Shown here: in pieces, positions 52,851 through 63,252 of the stretch
Layout of the letters: every line of letters starts with the position of its first letter
How positions within the stretch are numbered: position 1 is the first letter of the stretch
From: Aporrectodea caliginosa
Lineage: Eukaryota; Annelida; Clitellata; Crassiclitellata; Lumbricidae
Direction: 5' to 3'
Length of the DNA: 64,000 bases
Assembly (NCBI GenBank): GCA_020284085.1
Contig: JACEVL010000469.1
Coordinates: 781,501-845,500, forward strand
The notes under the pieces: generated by a model
Seen by the model: only the letters and a program-made list of their open reading frames with translations
Told to the model about the DNA's origin: nothing
Databases searched by the model: none
Made by a program: the position numbers and the translations under genes

Positions 52851-53587
52851 ACGCAGCAGATGTCATTCTTCATTAACAGTCTATAAAAATCTCAATCATT
52901 TGAAACTAGGCTTCCAGCGAGTACTTCTCCTGAAAACAAATTTGTTTTCTCAGGGCAATGGTCCTATCATTTTTAAGTCTCTACCATCACTGCCGGCCGT
53001 CCGCAAAGGGGAACAAAGGGAGTGGTAAGGTCATTGAGGACGAGGCTTATGTACGATGTGGATGTCCGCATCATATAATATGCACTATCTATTTAGTAGG
53101 CTACAACCTGCATGTGCATAAAACACCAGTCAGACAGTAGACGGCCTGTACCGCACTGAAACCATTGTCAGCCGACTTCGGCCGAGTCAGCTCGGAGTCT
53201 GCCAGCTGTAGCCTACCAAATAATTATGTGTTACCTGGCACTGAAAAATTGCGATAGGATACCAGCACCAGAGAACGTTTATAATCATGATAGTAGATAG
53301 AGTCCCGTATTTTCTATATCGCAGTATCAAAGTACTTAGCTCTGTAGTACATTTAACTGTTTTCAAATAATTATACGGTCGGTTGGACTTTCGCAACATC
53401 GACCACACTTGCGACACTTGAAAATAAGTGTATAACTGTGATGAAAAATGTGCCAATGAATTGAGACACACTTCAAAAATATGTAGCCTACCTGATGGAT
53501 CAAAAATGTTTAATCGAGTTGTTGAAACAGCAGTTGAAGCTATGTCCTACATGTACTAAACTCTGTAGAGAGGCAATCATCACTTAC

Positions 53588-53668
53588 CTTCGCTTTCGCA
53601 GATGCTATTCAATCGATCAATAATATCCTTAAAAGGAAGTCTGCTCTTTATATCCTGACGCCAACAGT
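53588..53668 (-). CDS. Kinase copy 2, exon 4
   Basis: 81 bp, open, six bases longer than copy 1 at its 3' end (CESE before GTAAGTG). Acceptor AATTACAG. Confidence 0.7.
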
Positions 53669-53704
53669 CTGTAATTATATACCACGTGCAATTTATGTAA
53701 TACT

Positions 53705-54136
53705 ATAGACGTTGCTACCCGGGTTATCTCTACCTTCGCTTTTTTCTATATCGACCGAATAATTATAGCCTGGACCCTGCTCATTTTTTAATGAATTTAA
53801 ATCGGATTATTCCGAACCCTTCACCACCGCTCGCCACGTTTGAATGGACGCCACACCATTAGTATCCCCGTGGAAGCCCAAGATTTACAATTCTGAAAAA
53901 AGCCAGCATCGGGAATCGAACCGCGATCCTCACGCTCTCTATACTAACACAGAGGCGCATGAGACGCATATATGTACAGCATTTACCAATGTAGCCAGAT
54001 GACGTCTTTCGCTTGTCGGAGAAGTCCCGAAATGCCTTGCGAATGTTGTATTGTAGGAGGCCGTGTGTGGTATGACGTTTTGAGAAATCAGAATTGGCGG
54101 CGTAATTTTGCACAGGTAGTCACTTCGAAATTTTAA

Positions 54137-54215
<79 letters not shown>

Positions 54216-54860
54216 CAGCATTTAAAGTAATATTGCGAGCTGAAAATAGTCGCGTTTACCTACAAATTCCCGTATGAATGTTTTGTAAAATTTTCCAATC
54301 GCTAAAGCGTTCCCTTTCGGAGCTTTTCGTGGGACGGACAAACAAACTTAAAGAAATAAACTCTGAATCGAATGTTTGAATACTGGTTTGATCTTTCTAC
54401 GATTTGTTTTGGCCTTCTCCTGTGAAGTTTCTTCTAAAAAAAAATTTTGGATTCAAATCGACGAGAATTGAACGCTGAGTGATAGTACAGGTTTTCAGTT
54501 GTCAACCGTCATCAACATTCGCTTCTCTTGAAATAACATGACGCTTTTTGAGTCATCCTTTAATTTTCAACGCTGAACAAGATCTAACTTCATAGCACAT
54601 TAAACAAATAATACGATAAATGATCGATAATAGCCGAGAAATTGAAAGGAGCGCCCGTAAAGGCAGCCACACTTCGGAGTTACCATAAATCCATTAGTTG
54701 AATATTTATACAACCGTTATTGTTCACTTACAGCGTTTTGCAGTTGTTTTATCACTTTTATGAAATAAACGAATATACATAGAGGGTCTACATGTAAGCA
54801 TACAAACAAACATACAAACAAACGAAAGGACAAATTTTGAGCCTTATAGTATAGATTATT
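53705..54860 (-). mobile_element. Retroelement insertion private to copy 2 (SINE family 2 copy b, TA tract, RTE-like tail)
   Basis: 53760-54010 matches the SINE in the 8435-9602 hAT: on the minus strand B box GCGGTTCGATTCCCG, A-box-like CTACATTGGTAAATGC, shared body. Then comes a TA microsatellite (54139-54211) and a block AGCTGAAAATAGTCGCGTTT...CTTATAGTATAGATT like RTE-type LINE tails. Copy 1 lacks all of it between 1275 and 1300. Confidence 0.5.
54139..54211. repeat. TA dinucleotide tract
   Basis: About 36 TA units, uninterrupted. Confidence 0.95.
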
Positions 54861-55251
54861 TCAAAGGAAGAATTAAGAAAATTAAAACAATTAAATTTGT
54901 AAATTTATGGTAGGGCCTATAGGAAAATTCACGCATTAATTTTTTGTGCAACTGGGTTCACTATTGGAATGCTGTAGTTTGTTAACAATACAAAAATCCA
55001 GTCCGCTCTAGGTTGATTTGGACATGACTTGCATATTCTTAGCAACTTACGGACTTATTTTGGGTCACATTATAAGATAAACTTAAATCTGCAATTGTTT
55101 CTCAAAATTAGAAACAAAGAGAACTAGGCCTATGCCTTTAATGCGTTGAACACATTTTGACTATTTCTGATTTAAACCTGTGTTTTAACTCAACATAGCA
55201 ATTCCAACCAATTCCAGCATAGTCTCAAACAGATTTTTATTTTTTTAAATT

Positions 55252-56009
55252 GGCTGTGACTAGCGAGGCGGTCCGCAAGTTTCCAATACTAGGGGGCCGC
55301 CAATCTCACATGACTCCAGAGAGAGACACGCGACCATCAAATTTCGAATACTAGCTGTCCGCCAGGACGGAAAATTGACAGAGAACCTTAATTTAGGCTT
55401 TATTAGGTTACGGTGGAAAACATTTAGTATCGGGATGCGTAGTTTACTGGCGTCTTACGGTATCTTTTGGCATGGTGCTAGGATGGTACCATGTTTTTAA
55501 TGACGACACTAATCCTAACCCTGACCCTAAACGACCTTCACGACGCCTAACCTTAATCTAACCAAGGTAACTAGGCTACTCATAAGCACTCCAAAGTCTA
55601 GACCCAGGGAAATAGGTAAGTTTTGAAATGTCCATAAAAATAACGGGGATAACAGAAGAAACAAATTCTGCCCTGGTGGGATTCGAACCTCACACCGTTG
55701 AGCTTACATGCCAGCATACTAACCACTCGACTATGGAACCCCGTACAATCATAATGAATAATATTGGATCTTATTCTGCATGTGTAACCTTCTTCACTGC
55801 ATACCTTTTCATAGATTTTTGAGTCTTTGCATCACGCATTGTTAGATTATTTAAATTAGTAGTTTCATACACTTTCTTTCAATTTTCTAACTCGTTAAAA
55901 CTAAAAAAAACACTTTTTCTAGACATAAATGATCTGACATGTGACTGGCGGCCCGCTAGCCTAGTTTTATAAACTTGCGGGCCGCCTGGCGGTCCGCTAG
56001 TCACTTCGT
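55252..56009. mobile_element. hAT-like non-autonomous element with tRNA-like insert, copy a (758 bp)
   Basis: Inverted ends GTGACTAGCGGACCGCC-type followed by CCGCAAGTTT; flanks tttaaatt at 55244-55251 and 56010-56017. Nearly identical to 61937-62695, hence recent. Empty in copy 1. No transposase. Confidence 0.78.
55672..55742 (-). ncRNA. tRNA-like sequence inside the hAT-like element (a)
   Basis: Minus strand GGTTCCATAGTCGAGTGGTT...GTGAGGTTCGAATCCCACC has tRNA A and B boxes, but the acceptor and T stems pair poorly. It is a tRNA-derived module, not a working tRNA gene. Present in both element copies. Confidence 0.55.
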
Positions 56010-56192
56010 TTTAAATTTGTTAAATTTTTCTCAGATATGGATAGTTGGATACATTATACTCAAACTTAGGATCTCTTAAAAGTCAAATTTAGCACCGCTA
56101 TGGCTTTATGAGCTTTGCAAGAAATATGGCGAGTTCCACAATGGTTTGCACGTGCAAAACCCAATGTCTCTGATTTTTTGGTGTATGCTTAC

Positions 56193-56341
56193 CACGCAGA
56201 AGTTCCACAATTTCTTTTGGAATAGAATCAGGAATAGAGAGTGTAAGTTCCCCAGACATTGCTTTCGCCACTAAAGGTCCTATTGTTTGACCATTATGTG
56301 GAAGTTCCCTTGTCAATAACTCCCACATCACTACTCCAAAG
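56193..56341 (-). CDS. Kinase copy 2, exon 3
   Basis: 149 bp, open, acceptor TCTTTTAG, donor GTAAGC. Confidence 0.78.
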
Positions 56342-56472
56342 CTAAAAGACACAATATGCATATCTTTAAGTATTCCGATCCCAGAAACAATTCGATTAGC
56401 ATTATATAGGCTACATTACCTCAGATTTCACAGTACAGGTGCACCGAATAAGTACAGTTTAATACGCTGTAT

Positions 56473-58565
56473 TAGGGTGGTCCAAACAAGATTTTTTCGA
56501 CAGGTCAAGTTTAAAACCATCATTGCAGTCCATCTTTTAAAAAACTAACATACTGAAAATTTGAGCCAAATTGAACCATATTTAGGGGTTGCACAAGTCA
56601 CCCAAAGTTATATTATGTATAGGCCTACTTGAATTCCCCACTGCGCCTTGATGGCAAACAAACATCAGTACAAAGAATTGACAACATATTCACCGTTTCA
56701 GCATTTAAAGTATATGATTAAATAGCATTTCGCGTCAGCAAAATGCAAATTTTAAAAGGGAAAACGTAAGAAATATTTTGATTTGTCTTGATTGAGTGGT
56801 CGTTTCTGCACTGGCAGCGGCACTATCAAAACTTGCCAACAATGTGTTCCTATTCGAGTCAGGAAATTGATTGCCATACGCATTAACAAATTTAACAACT
56901 TGAAGCCAATACTGTTTCTGATCTTCGTCATTTGTCAGGATTGAGTTGTACTTTGGATTAGCTTTACACTTCTCTCTGCGGTGTCGTTGACTAGGCCTAC
57001 TTTGAGTGCCGTCACGACTGCCTGTGATTCAAGATAATCTTCATTTTCATTCCAGCTTTCCGGTGGAATGATGTAGTGGTGGCCTGAGGGAATTTCTTGG
57101 TTTCTGTAATCAGTTAGTTGCAGAAGCCGAGACAGGACATGAAATTGGACGTACACATAACTGACAAATAGAATCAAATTGAAGATACCACTTTCTTCAA
57201 ATGGCTTCAGTTTGAAAGAGATCGAAATTTACTGATCGAAACATCCACATCATGAATGAATAAAACTCCAGGCGCTATAAAGTGAATTTCTTGAATTGGT
57301 GCTCCACCAAGGAAAATGATTACTAATTCAAGAAGCTTCTTGTAGTCATCTCTTTGATGATTGTCCTCCAGCTTTGTTTCAGCAAAAGCAATAACTCGCT
57401 CCCTGAACTAAGTAGGCCTAATCCAATGTTGTCTCAAATCTACTCGAGTCCATTCGACGCCAATTATCAAGAAAACGGTGAAATATTGGAAGGTCTGGAC
57501 CAGTGGAGGAAGCAATTTTCCAGACACTGAATGCCTTTTCAGCAGCAGTTAACATCACGTAGTGACGACCTGCTAGATTAAGTAAGTTCTGGCCATGTCC
57601 CTATTCTATCAGAGTGAACATGCAACCTTGCTGTCCAGTAAGGCTAGTTGTGGTGTCAAAGCACATATCCTTAATCTTCCTTCTCAGGTACCAGTCATCA
57701 AGATATAGGATCACCGCGCTTTCCTGAGCTTATCAAGTGTCTGAGTTAATCTTCGGGACAACAAGAAGTTGCTCTATTCCACTACCAGACACAATCATAG
57801 ACAGCTATACCTTCTCGCAGCCAGTGATGTCGGGCATTCATTCCGTATCAATGAACAACCAGTGCAGATAATTCATTTTTGTCCGTACTAGCAAGCTCTT
57901 CTTGATAAAATTTTGGAGCTCGCGATTCATATGCGAACCCCAACTTCATGACCTAGAGATTGAGAAGTTGCAGCCAATAGATATGTTGCTGCCATGTTAG
58001 TGACTTTTGTTTGATCCAAAGCTGCAGCTTCCTGTTTTGTCACAAAGGGTCTCTTGCTGAGCTGTGTAGATGATGGTTGTTGTTTCATAGCAACATCTTC
58101 TTTAATAGACTATCACAACCTAAGTCACTGTCTTCGTCAGGTGTGTCCTTATCACTGCTGCTCGATTCCAGATCCTACTATGCTTGTTAAACCTTTCATA
58201 TCATTCTTTGATCTCTCACGCTTCTCTTCTGCAGTCTTTCCTTTCATAATTTTTTTTCATTTTATGAATAAAAACTCTATCCTCTCCTGTCATATAACCC
58301 CTTTGACCTTCTCTCTGAGCTACTTGGAAAGCCCAGTCTTCGGGAATCTTGATAAGACTTTGAGCGCCCATCAAATAGCAAAATGACACAAGGAGCGTGA
58401 AACTGCTATTCACTTGTGCAACCCCTCAATACCCGGTATTCTCAAAGTTAGATGAAATCGCGCCAGAATTATTTTTTCCATAGTGGACTCAATTGGGCCA
58501 TTGGCACCTTCTACTATTAAAAAACAGAAATTTTATGTTTTGCCATGTAGTCGTGGACCACCATA
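56473..58565 (-). mobile_element. DNA transposon, 2093 bp, 9-bp TSD, decayed transposase
   Basis: Ends TAGGGTGGTCC...GGACCACCATA with acgctgtat on both sides (56464-56472, 58566-58574). Copy 1 has the single target TACGCTGTA near 7405. Minus strand carries pieces RERVIAFAETKLEDNHQRDD, YKKLLELVIIFLGGAPIQEI, HFIAPGVLFIHD and VGLVNDTAERSVKLI in broken frames. They resemble a conserved invertebrate transposon protein whose superfamily I cannot name. Confidence 0.72.
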
Positions 58566-58759
58566 ACGCTGTATAATTATAGATATAGCCTATTAACGAC
58601 TCACAACAAACATAGGCGCACTTTGGCGATTATTTTGCTTACCCAATAATTTCAGCAAATACATTGTCTTGGCGCAAAATTTGCTTGATAATTCTTGTCA
58701 AATGTTTTCACTTCGGCTGTGATCAACTTGACATTTTGAAGTTATTGTTCTTATTTCGC

Positions 58760-59560
58760 CAAGTGTTTTGGATAGTATTTGGTCACATGTTACCAAAGCA
58801 ATTAAACCTATCCACCGACTCAATTGGTGGACAGGTTCCAGTAGTAGGTGTAAGGTTGGCTTAGGGCCAGGGCCTTGGAAACCCGGCCCATGGGGCCAAC
58901 CACCGCCCATGGGTCAAATCCGATCTTGGGCGATATGGGGTTTAGAACCCCCATCGCAATAGTAGAAGTTTTATTTAAAGTAGGTCTACACGATTTGGGG
59001 CCCGGGGCCAGGGACCATGGGCCCTACCTTTTTGGAAGGCTCTACGAGCCCCAACAACGTCCCCAGATGATTTTCCATCAGCACACGCCCAGTTTAGTGG
59101 TCAGCCAAGCCCCCACTCCTCGATATGGTAACTATTATTTTTACTATATATTGAAACTGTTTGTTGTTTTAAGAAATGAACTGGTTAACTTTTACATAAT
59201 ATTATTCACAACTTATCATGTTAACGGCGCGAGAACTTTTGCATTTGCCATCTAGCGAATACAAATGAAGCATGTCATCTCTGTTTACAAACATCGTGAA
59301 AGATTTCAGTTGTTAATATAAGACATAAGACATTTTAATTGTTCCCAACATATACACGCACATTGCACTAGGTATGTGTAATCAGCAAGTGAATGTAGTA
59401 TTATCAGCTTATATTATTATTGACGGATTTGGCGTTTCCTTTAAAGGAGCAAAACGCCAACCAGATAGGACGAGTCCCGCTAGACAGGGGTCTATTTAAG
59501 ACATACATGATGAGTGTTGCAAGATGACAGCTAGCAAAGAGTCGCGTAGAACTTCACATC
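58760..59560. other. Unassigned insertion in copy 2
   Basis: Absent from copy 1. Contains inverted GGGCCAGGG/CCATGGGGCC motifs (58860-59030) suggestive of element ends. No gene seen. Confidence 0.35.
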
Positions 59561-59611
59561 AACATGTCAGATTACCTTAACTATAATATAGTTAAGGTAA
59601 TCTGACATGTT
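59561..59611. repeat. Perfect 24-bp hairpin
   Basis: Arms AACATGTCAGATTACCTTAA(CTAT) and exact complement with a 3-base loop. Lies in sequence private to copy 2. Confidence 0.85.
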
Positions 59612-59789
59612 GTAATCATATTATAAAAAAAAAAAAATATATAACTGATATCAAGTTCTGTCTATAATAAAGTTCCAGCGGAGCCTTGTCACAGCAAACA
59701 AAAATTAAAACAAAAATGAACAAATGACAGCTTCATGTAACAGATTTCCTAACAGGATTAGGTGACATTTTGCATTGAGTGTGCACGGA

Positions 59790-60105
59790 TAAGGTATTTA
59801 AAGCGCTACCAGGTTTCAGGGCCGTGTGACATGGAATAAATTGCCTGGGAACACCCGTACCGAGATTTAATGAGAGTTTGTTGGCTTTTTACTAGTCACT
59901 GGCTGACTCCAGTTCTTGATATGCCAATTGAAATTGCTGGTTATAAGTGGCATGAGATAGAAAAACATATTAGTCATCTGCAAGTAGGATATAGTGTAGC
60001 ATAGATGATGAATTTGGAAAGTCAGTAATGTATATTATGAATAGCAGAAGGCCAAGTATTGAACCCTGAGGAACATCGAACTCTATGGGTGTAAATGCAG
60101 CGTAT
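59790..60105 (-). mobile_element. LINE reverse-transcriptase fragment
   Basis: Minus strand EFDVPQGSILGLLLFIIYIT, DFPNSSSMLHYILLADD (catalytic ADD), stop, then KANKLSLNL. CR1/Jockey-type core, several stops. Private to copy 2. Confidence 0.78.
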
Positions 60106-60504
60106 AGGTCTATACGGGAATGTTGTCATATTCCCATTGTGTGAATGAATACATGAAAATGAGAGATTAACCAACAATATCTGACTACTGTAAAGGAAAT
60201 TTTCAAATATACATCTATAGAACTTCATCTAATATTCAGAATTGGTACACTACAAATAGCCTACATCAAACTAATCTTTAATTTCAGGGTTCAATCCAAA
60301 TTTCTCGTGCAAACTTTTAATATCGTCCATAAAATTCTTCTTTTAAGTATATATTCTTGAAAACTCTTCTTATTTTTCTAAAGTAAATTAGCCTCGTAAA
60401 CTAACCAAATACATACGCAAATACATACGCCATATATACGTGCTTTGGAAATATGATTTTCTTAACAATATCTATGGCGGATTTTTGATAAATTTCAGAA
60501 TCAC

Positions 60505-60688
60505 CTCCAAACATCACTGGCCTTGGAAAACCTTTCTGCCGTTAGAACTTCTGGTGCCATATGGGAACATGTTCCGCTGAACGACAGTGTGGTAGTGCCA
60601 CCGTGCTCTTGGACAGTATCGAAGTCTGTAATCTTCAGTGTCCTCCCCATATAAGCATTCATAGAATCCAAAGGTTCCATCAACACAA
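60505..60688 (-). CDS. Kinase copy 2, exon 2
   Basis: 184 bp like its paralogue, open, with DFD and HMAPEV; donor TGGAG|GTGATT identical to copy 1. Confidence 0.78.
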
Positions 60689-61219
60689 CTATACAACAAA
60701 CAAAATCTTTATCGCAATATCATGACATTGTCAACATGGCTAATCCTTTTATGAAAGCAATAGGAAGCTTACCGACAACAGAGGTTGACGACCAGCTTTT
60801 AATTCATTAGAAGCGTTCCGTACATACATTTTCCACTAGAGCTCTTCTTTATGACAATCCCTTATATTTAGTTATTCAGATATTTATTTATGGCTATTGT
60901 TTTACATTTTATTGCTAGAAAGCCAATTATAACACACTATGTTCGATTTTATGCTTTGACTCGTATAATCGTATTCCTTTATCTTGTGAATTTTGCGAGT
61001 AATGTTGATTTTCCACAATTTAATTAAACATTGCCAACTATTCTGTAGCTAAGGCATCATCATCAGCATCAGTTTATGAAGAGGCATACATAAAATGTAC
61101 CTAGGCTATACTGAAGAGGCTGTACATAAATGTCACGGAATTAAAGAAAAAGAACAGAACTACATGTAATTATTCTCTGAAAATCATACGACTTCAGCAC
61201 GGCCAGCGCCAGTGGCCAA

Positions 61220-61658
61220 GGGGTCGTCCATTAATTATGTCGACAAAATAGGGGGAGGGGTTTGGAAAAGTTTGACAGTTGTTGACAAGGGGAGGGTTCG
61301 GTACAAGTTGACGTCAAGAAATATTTCTCCAATAAATCAACACAGACCCTTCCAAATGGTAGCGAAAACATTAAGAAATGCTAAAAATATATAAACTGCT
61401 TAATGTTTAATACTACTAAAAAGCTGGTAATAAACTACACTCATATATTTTGAAATTGAAGATTGCATTTTTCAGTGTCAAATTTTTAAAAATGATTCTA
61501 CGTGTATTGAGCCATTTTGTTTCTATTTCGTAGGGGGCGTTCTGGGATTGTTGACATAATTTTTAGGGAGGTCCGTCAATGTTTGACAGTTGTTGAAAAG
61601 GGAAGAGAGGGGGTCAAAAACTGCCCAAAATTTTTTGACATAATTAATGGACGACCCC
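61220..61658. mobile_element. DNA element with GGGGTCGTCCATTAATTATG ends, 439 bp
   Basis: Perfect inverted ends of about 23 bp. Copy 1 has the uninterrupted site at 9995-10008 (CAGTGGCCAATGGC), so the duplicated target is at most a few bases (AA/CAA/CCAA). Internal GTTTGACAGTTGTTGA repeat occurs twice. Related to 19240-19696. Confidence 0.7.
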
Positions 61659-61936
61659 AATGGCACCATTTAATTTCGGGAAGGCAGGTCATGAAGTTGA
61701 CTCCAGACCAGTTTTACCAACGGATGCCTCCTAAAAGTGTCATACAATATACGAAAATTTACAAGCATAGAAGCTACTTCTGTTGTGCTTTTTCAAGAGC
61801 CAAGAGTGCAGAGTTAGACAACGCAAGGCATGGATTCATAATCCACTCTGCATAGTGTGGCACTTTTTCAAAAATACAATATTTATTTAGCTTTTCGTAT
61901 TATAAACATAGAGGAATTTTATTTACATATAAATTA

Positions 61937-62695
61937 AGGGCTGTGACTAGCGGACCGCCAGGCGGTCCGCAAGTTTCCAATACTAGCGGGCCGCCATTCT
62001 CACATGACTCCAGAGAGAGACAGGCGACCATCAAATTTCGAATACTAGCTGTCCGCGAGGACGGAAAATTGACAGAGAACCTTAATTTAGGCTTTATTAG
62101 GTTACGGTGGAAAACATTTAGTATCGGGATGCGTAGTTTACTGGCGTCTTACGGTATCTTTTGGCATGGTGCTAGGATGGTACCATGTTTTTAATGACGA
62201 CACTAATCCTAACCCTGACCCTAAACGACCTTCACGACGCCTAACCTTAATCTAACCAAGGTAACTAGGCTACTCATAAGCACTCCAAAGTCTAGACCCA
62301 GGGAAATAGGTAAGTTTTGAAATGTCCATAAAAATAACGGGGATAACAGAAGAAACAAATTCTGCCCTGGTGGGATTCGAACCTCACACCGCTGAGCTTA
62401 CATGCCAGCATACTAACCACTCGACTATGGAACCCGCACAATCATAATGAATAATATTGGATCTTATTCTGCATGTGTAGCCTTCTTCACTGCATACCTT
62501 TTCATAGATTTTTGAGTCTTTGCATCACGCATTGTTAGATAATTATTTAAATTAGTAGTTTCATACACTTTCTTTCAATTTTCGAACTCGTTAAAACTAA
62601 AAAATTTTTTCTCGACATAAATGATCTGACATGTGACTGGTGGCCCGCTAGTTTTATAAACTTGCGGGCCGCCTGGCTGTCCGCTAGTCACTTCG
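61937..62695. mobile_element. hAT-like non-autonomous element with tRNA-like insert, copy b (759 bp)
   Basis: AGGGCTGTGACTAGCGGACC...GGCTGTCCGCTAGTCACTTC between perfect 8-bp repeats ataaatta (61929-61936, 62696-62703). Nearly identical to 55252-56009. Confidence 0.85.
62366..62434 (-). ncRNA. tRNA-like sequence inside the hAT-like element (b)
   Basis: Same A/B-box-containing module as at 55672-55742, with one or two base differences. Confidence 0.5.
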
Positions 62696-62703
62696 ATAAA
62701 TTA

Positions 62704-63060
62704 TATATCTCTTTGGAAATGTAACGATAGGGTCGTTTCGGCAAAACCGAGCCAATACGATAAAGTCAGGCCAAAATCTCTGGTTACTTGGCCTTTGTGT
62801 CAAATTTTTTTGCAGTTCCTGTCTTACTTCATCACTGCAGCTAACCAACTAAGAAAAACCGAGCCAAATATAATACAAACCGAGCCAGAACTGTCCTATC
62901 TAGCACAGGTGAATGGGCTCGCTTTACCAGAGCAATCAGATTTAGCGAGCCATAAGTTTAGATAGAGCGAGCCAAGAGGCTCGCTTTACCAGAATACGTA
63001 GACTCTATAAACAGTAGCGGCCTTTGACAATTTTAGGCCTAAACGTCTATTGTGCATTGA
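62704..63060. other. Unassigned stretch with GAGCCA motifs
   Basis: Repeats of AACCGAGCCA / GGCTCGCTTTACCAGA in both orientations (62745-62995) suggest inverted element ends. No gene. Confidence 0.35.
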
Positions 63061-63252
63061 TTAGATGCAATTATTGTCATAACAAAATGAACCAGAGAAC
63101 ATAATGTGATGGTACCATTTGTTGCAGTTTGAACACATTTCCCAGTGATCTTCATTTAGTGGGTCTGAAATGTCCCCATAAACCCACTGACAGAAAGCAC
63201 ATGGTGCATTATATATCAGAACAAGTATCCAAAGATTTACTGGTATCTGCAT
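63061..63252 (-). pseudogene. PHD-finger-like C-terminus, probably of a pogo/Tigger-type transposon protein
   Basis: Minus strand NAPCAFCQWVYGD...WEMCSNCNKWYHH...FCYDNNCI has PHD-type C..C, C..C and H spacing, as found at the ends of many DDE_1 transposon proteins. A Ser/Thr/Pro-rich stretch precedes it (63780-63600: ISSEPVVIMEQDLMIPSTNT). The catalytic domain, if present, is beyond the window. A host PHD gene is the alternative. Confidence 0.4.

Larger units (their letters stand above)
52905..60688 (-). pseudogene. Second MLK/ZAK-like kinase copy, partial; exon 1 outside or lost
   Basis: Exon 2 60688-60505 (VLMEPLDSMNAYMG, KITDFDTVQE, MAPEVL, FSKASDVW), exon 3 56341-56193 (SFGVVMWELLTRELPHNGQT, LTLSIPDSIPKEIVELLRG) and exon 4 53668-53588 (DCWRQDIKSRLPFKDIIDRL) keep length, phase and splice sites. 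The homologue of exon 5 (52998-52905) has an early stop (GSDGRDLKMIGPLP, stop) and no acceptor at the expected place. Exon 1 is not seen up to base 64000. DFD is conserved. Whether the gene is functional depends on sequence beyond the window, so 'pseudogene' is provisional. Confidence 0.6.
52850..61830. repeat. Segmental duplication, copy 2 (partial kinase)
   Basis: Counterpart of 280-10110. Kinase exons 2, 3 and 4 and the surrounding introns are recognisable. It carries its own insertions (53.7-54.86, 55252-56009, 56473-58565, about 58.8-60.1 and 61220-61658) and lacks those of copy 1. Confidence 0.85.

Noticed and set aside
55672..55742. Candidate functional tRNA gene
   Set aside because: A and B boxes are good, but acceptor and T stems do not pair, and the same sequence recurs inside a mobile element.
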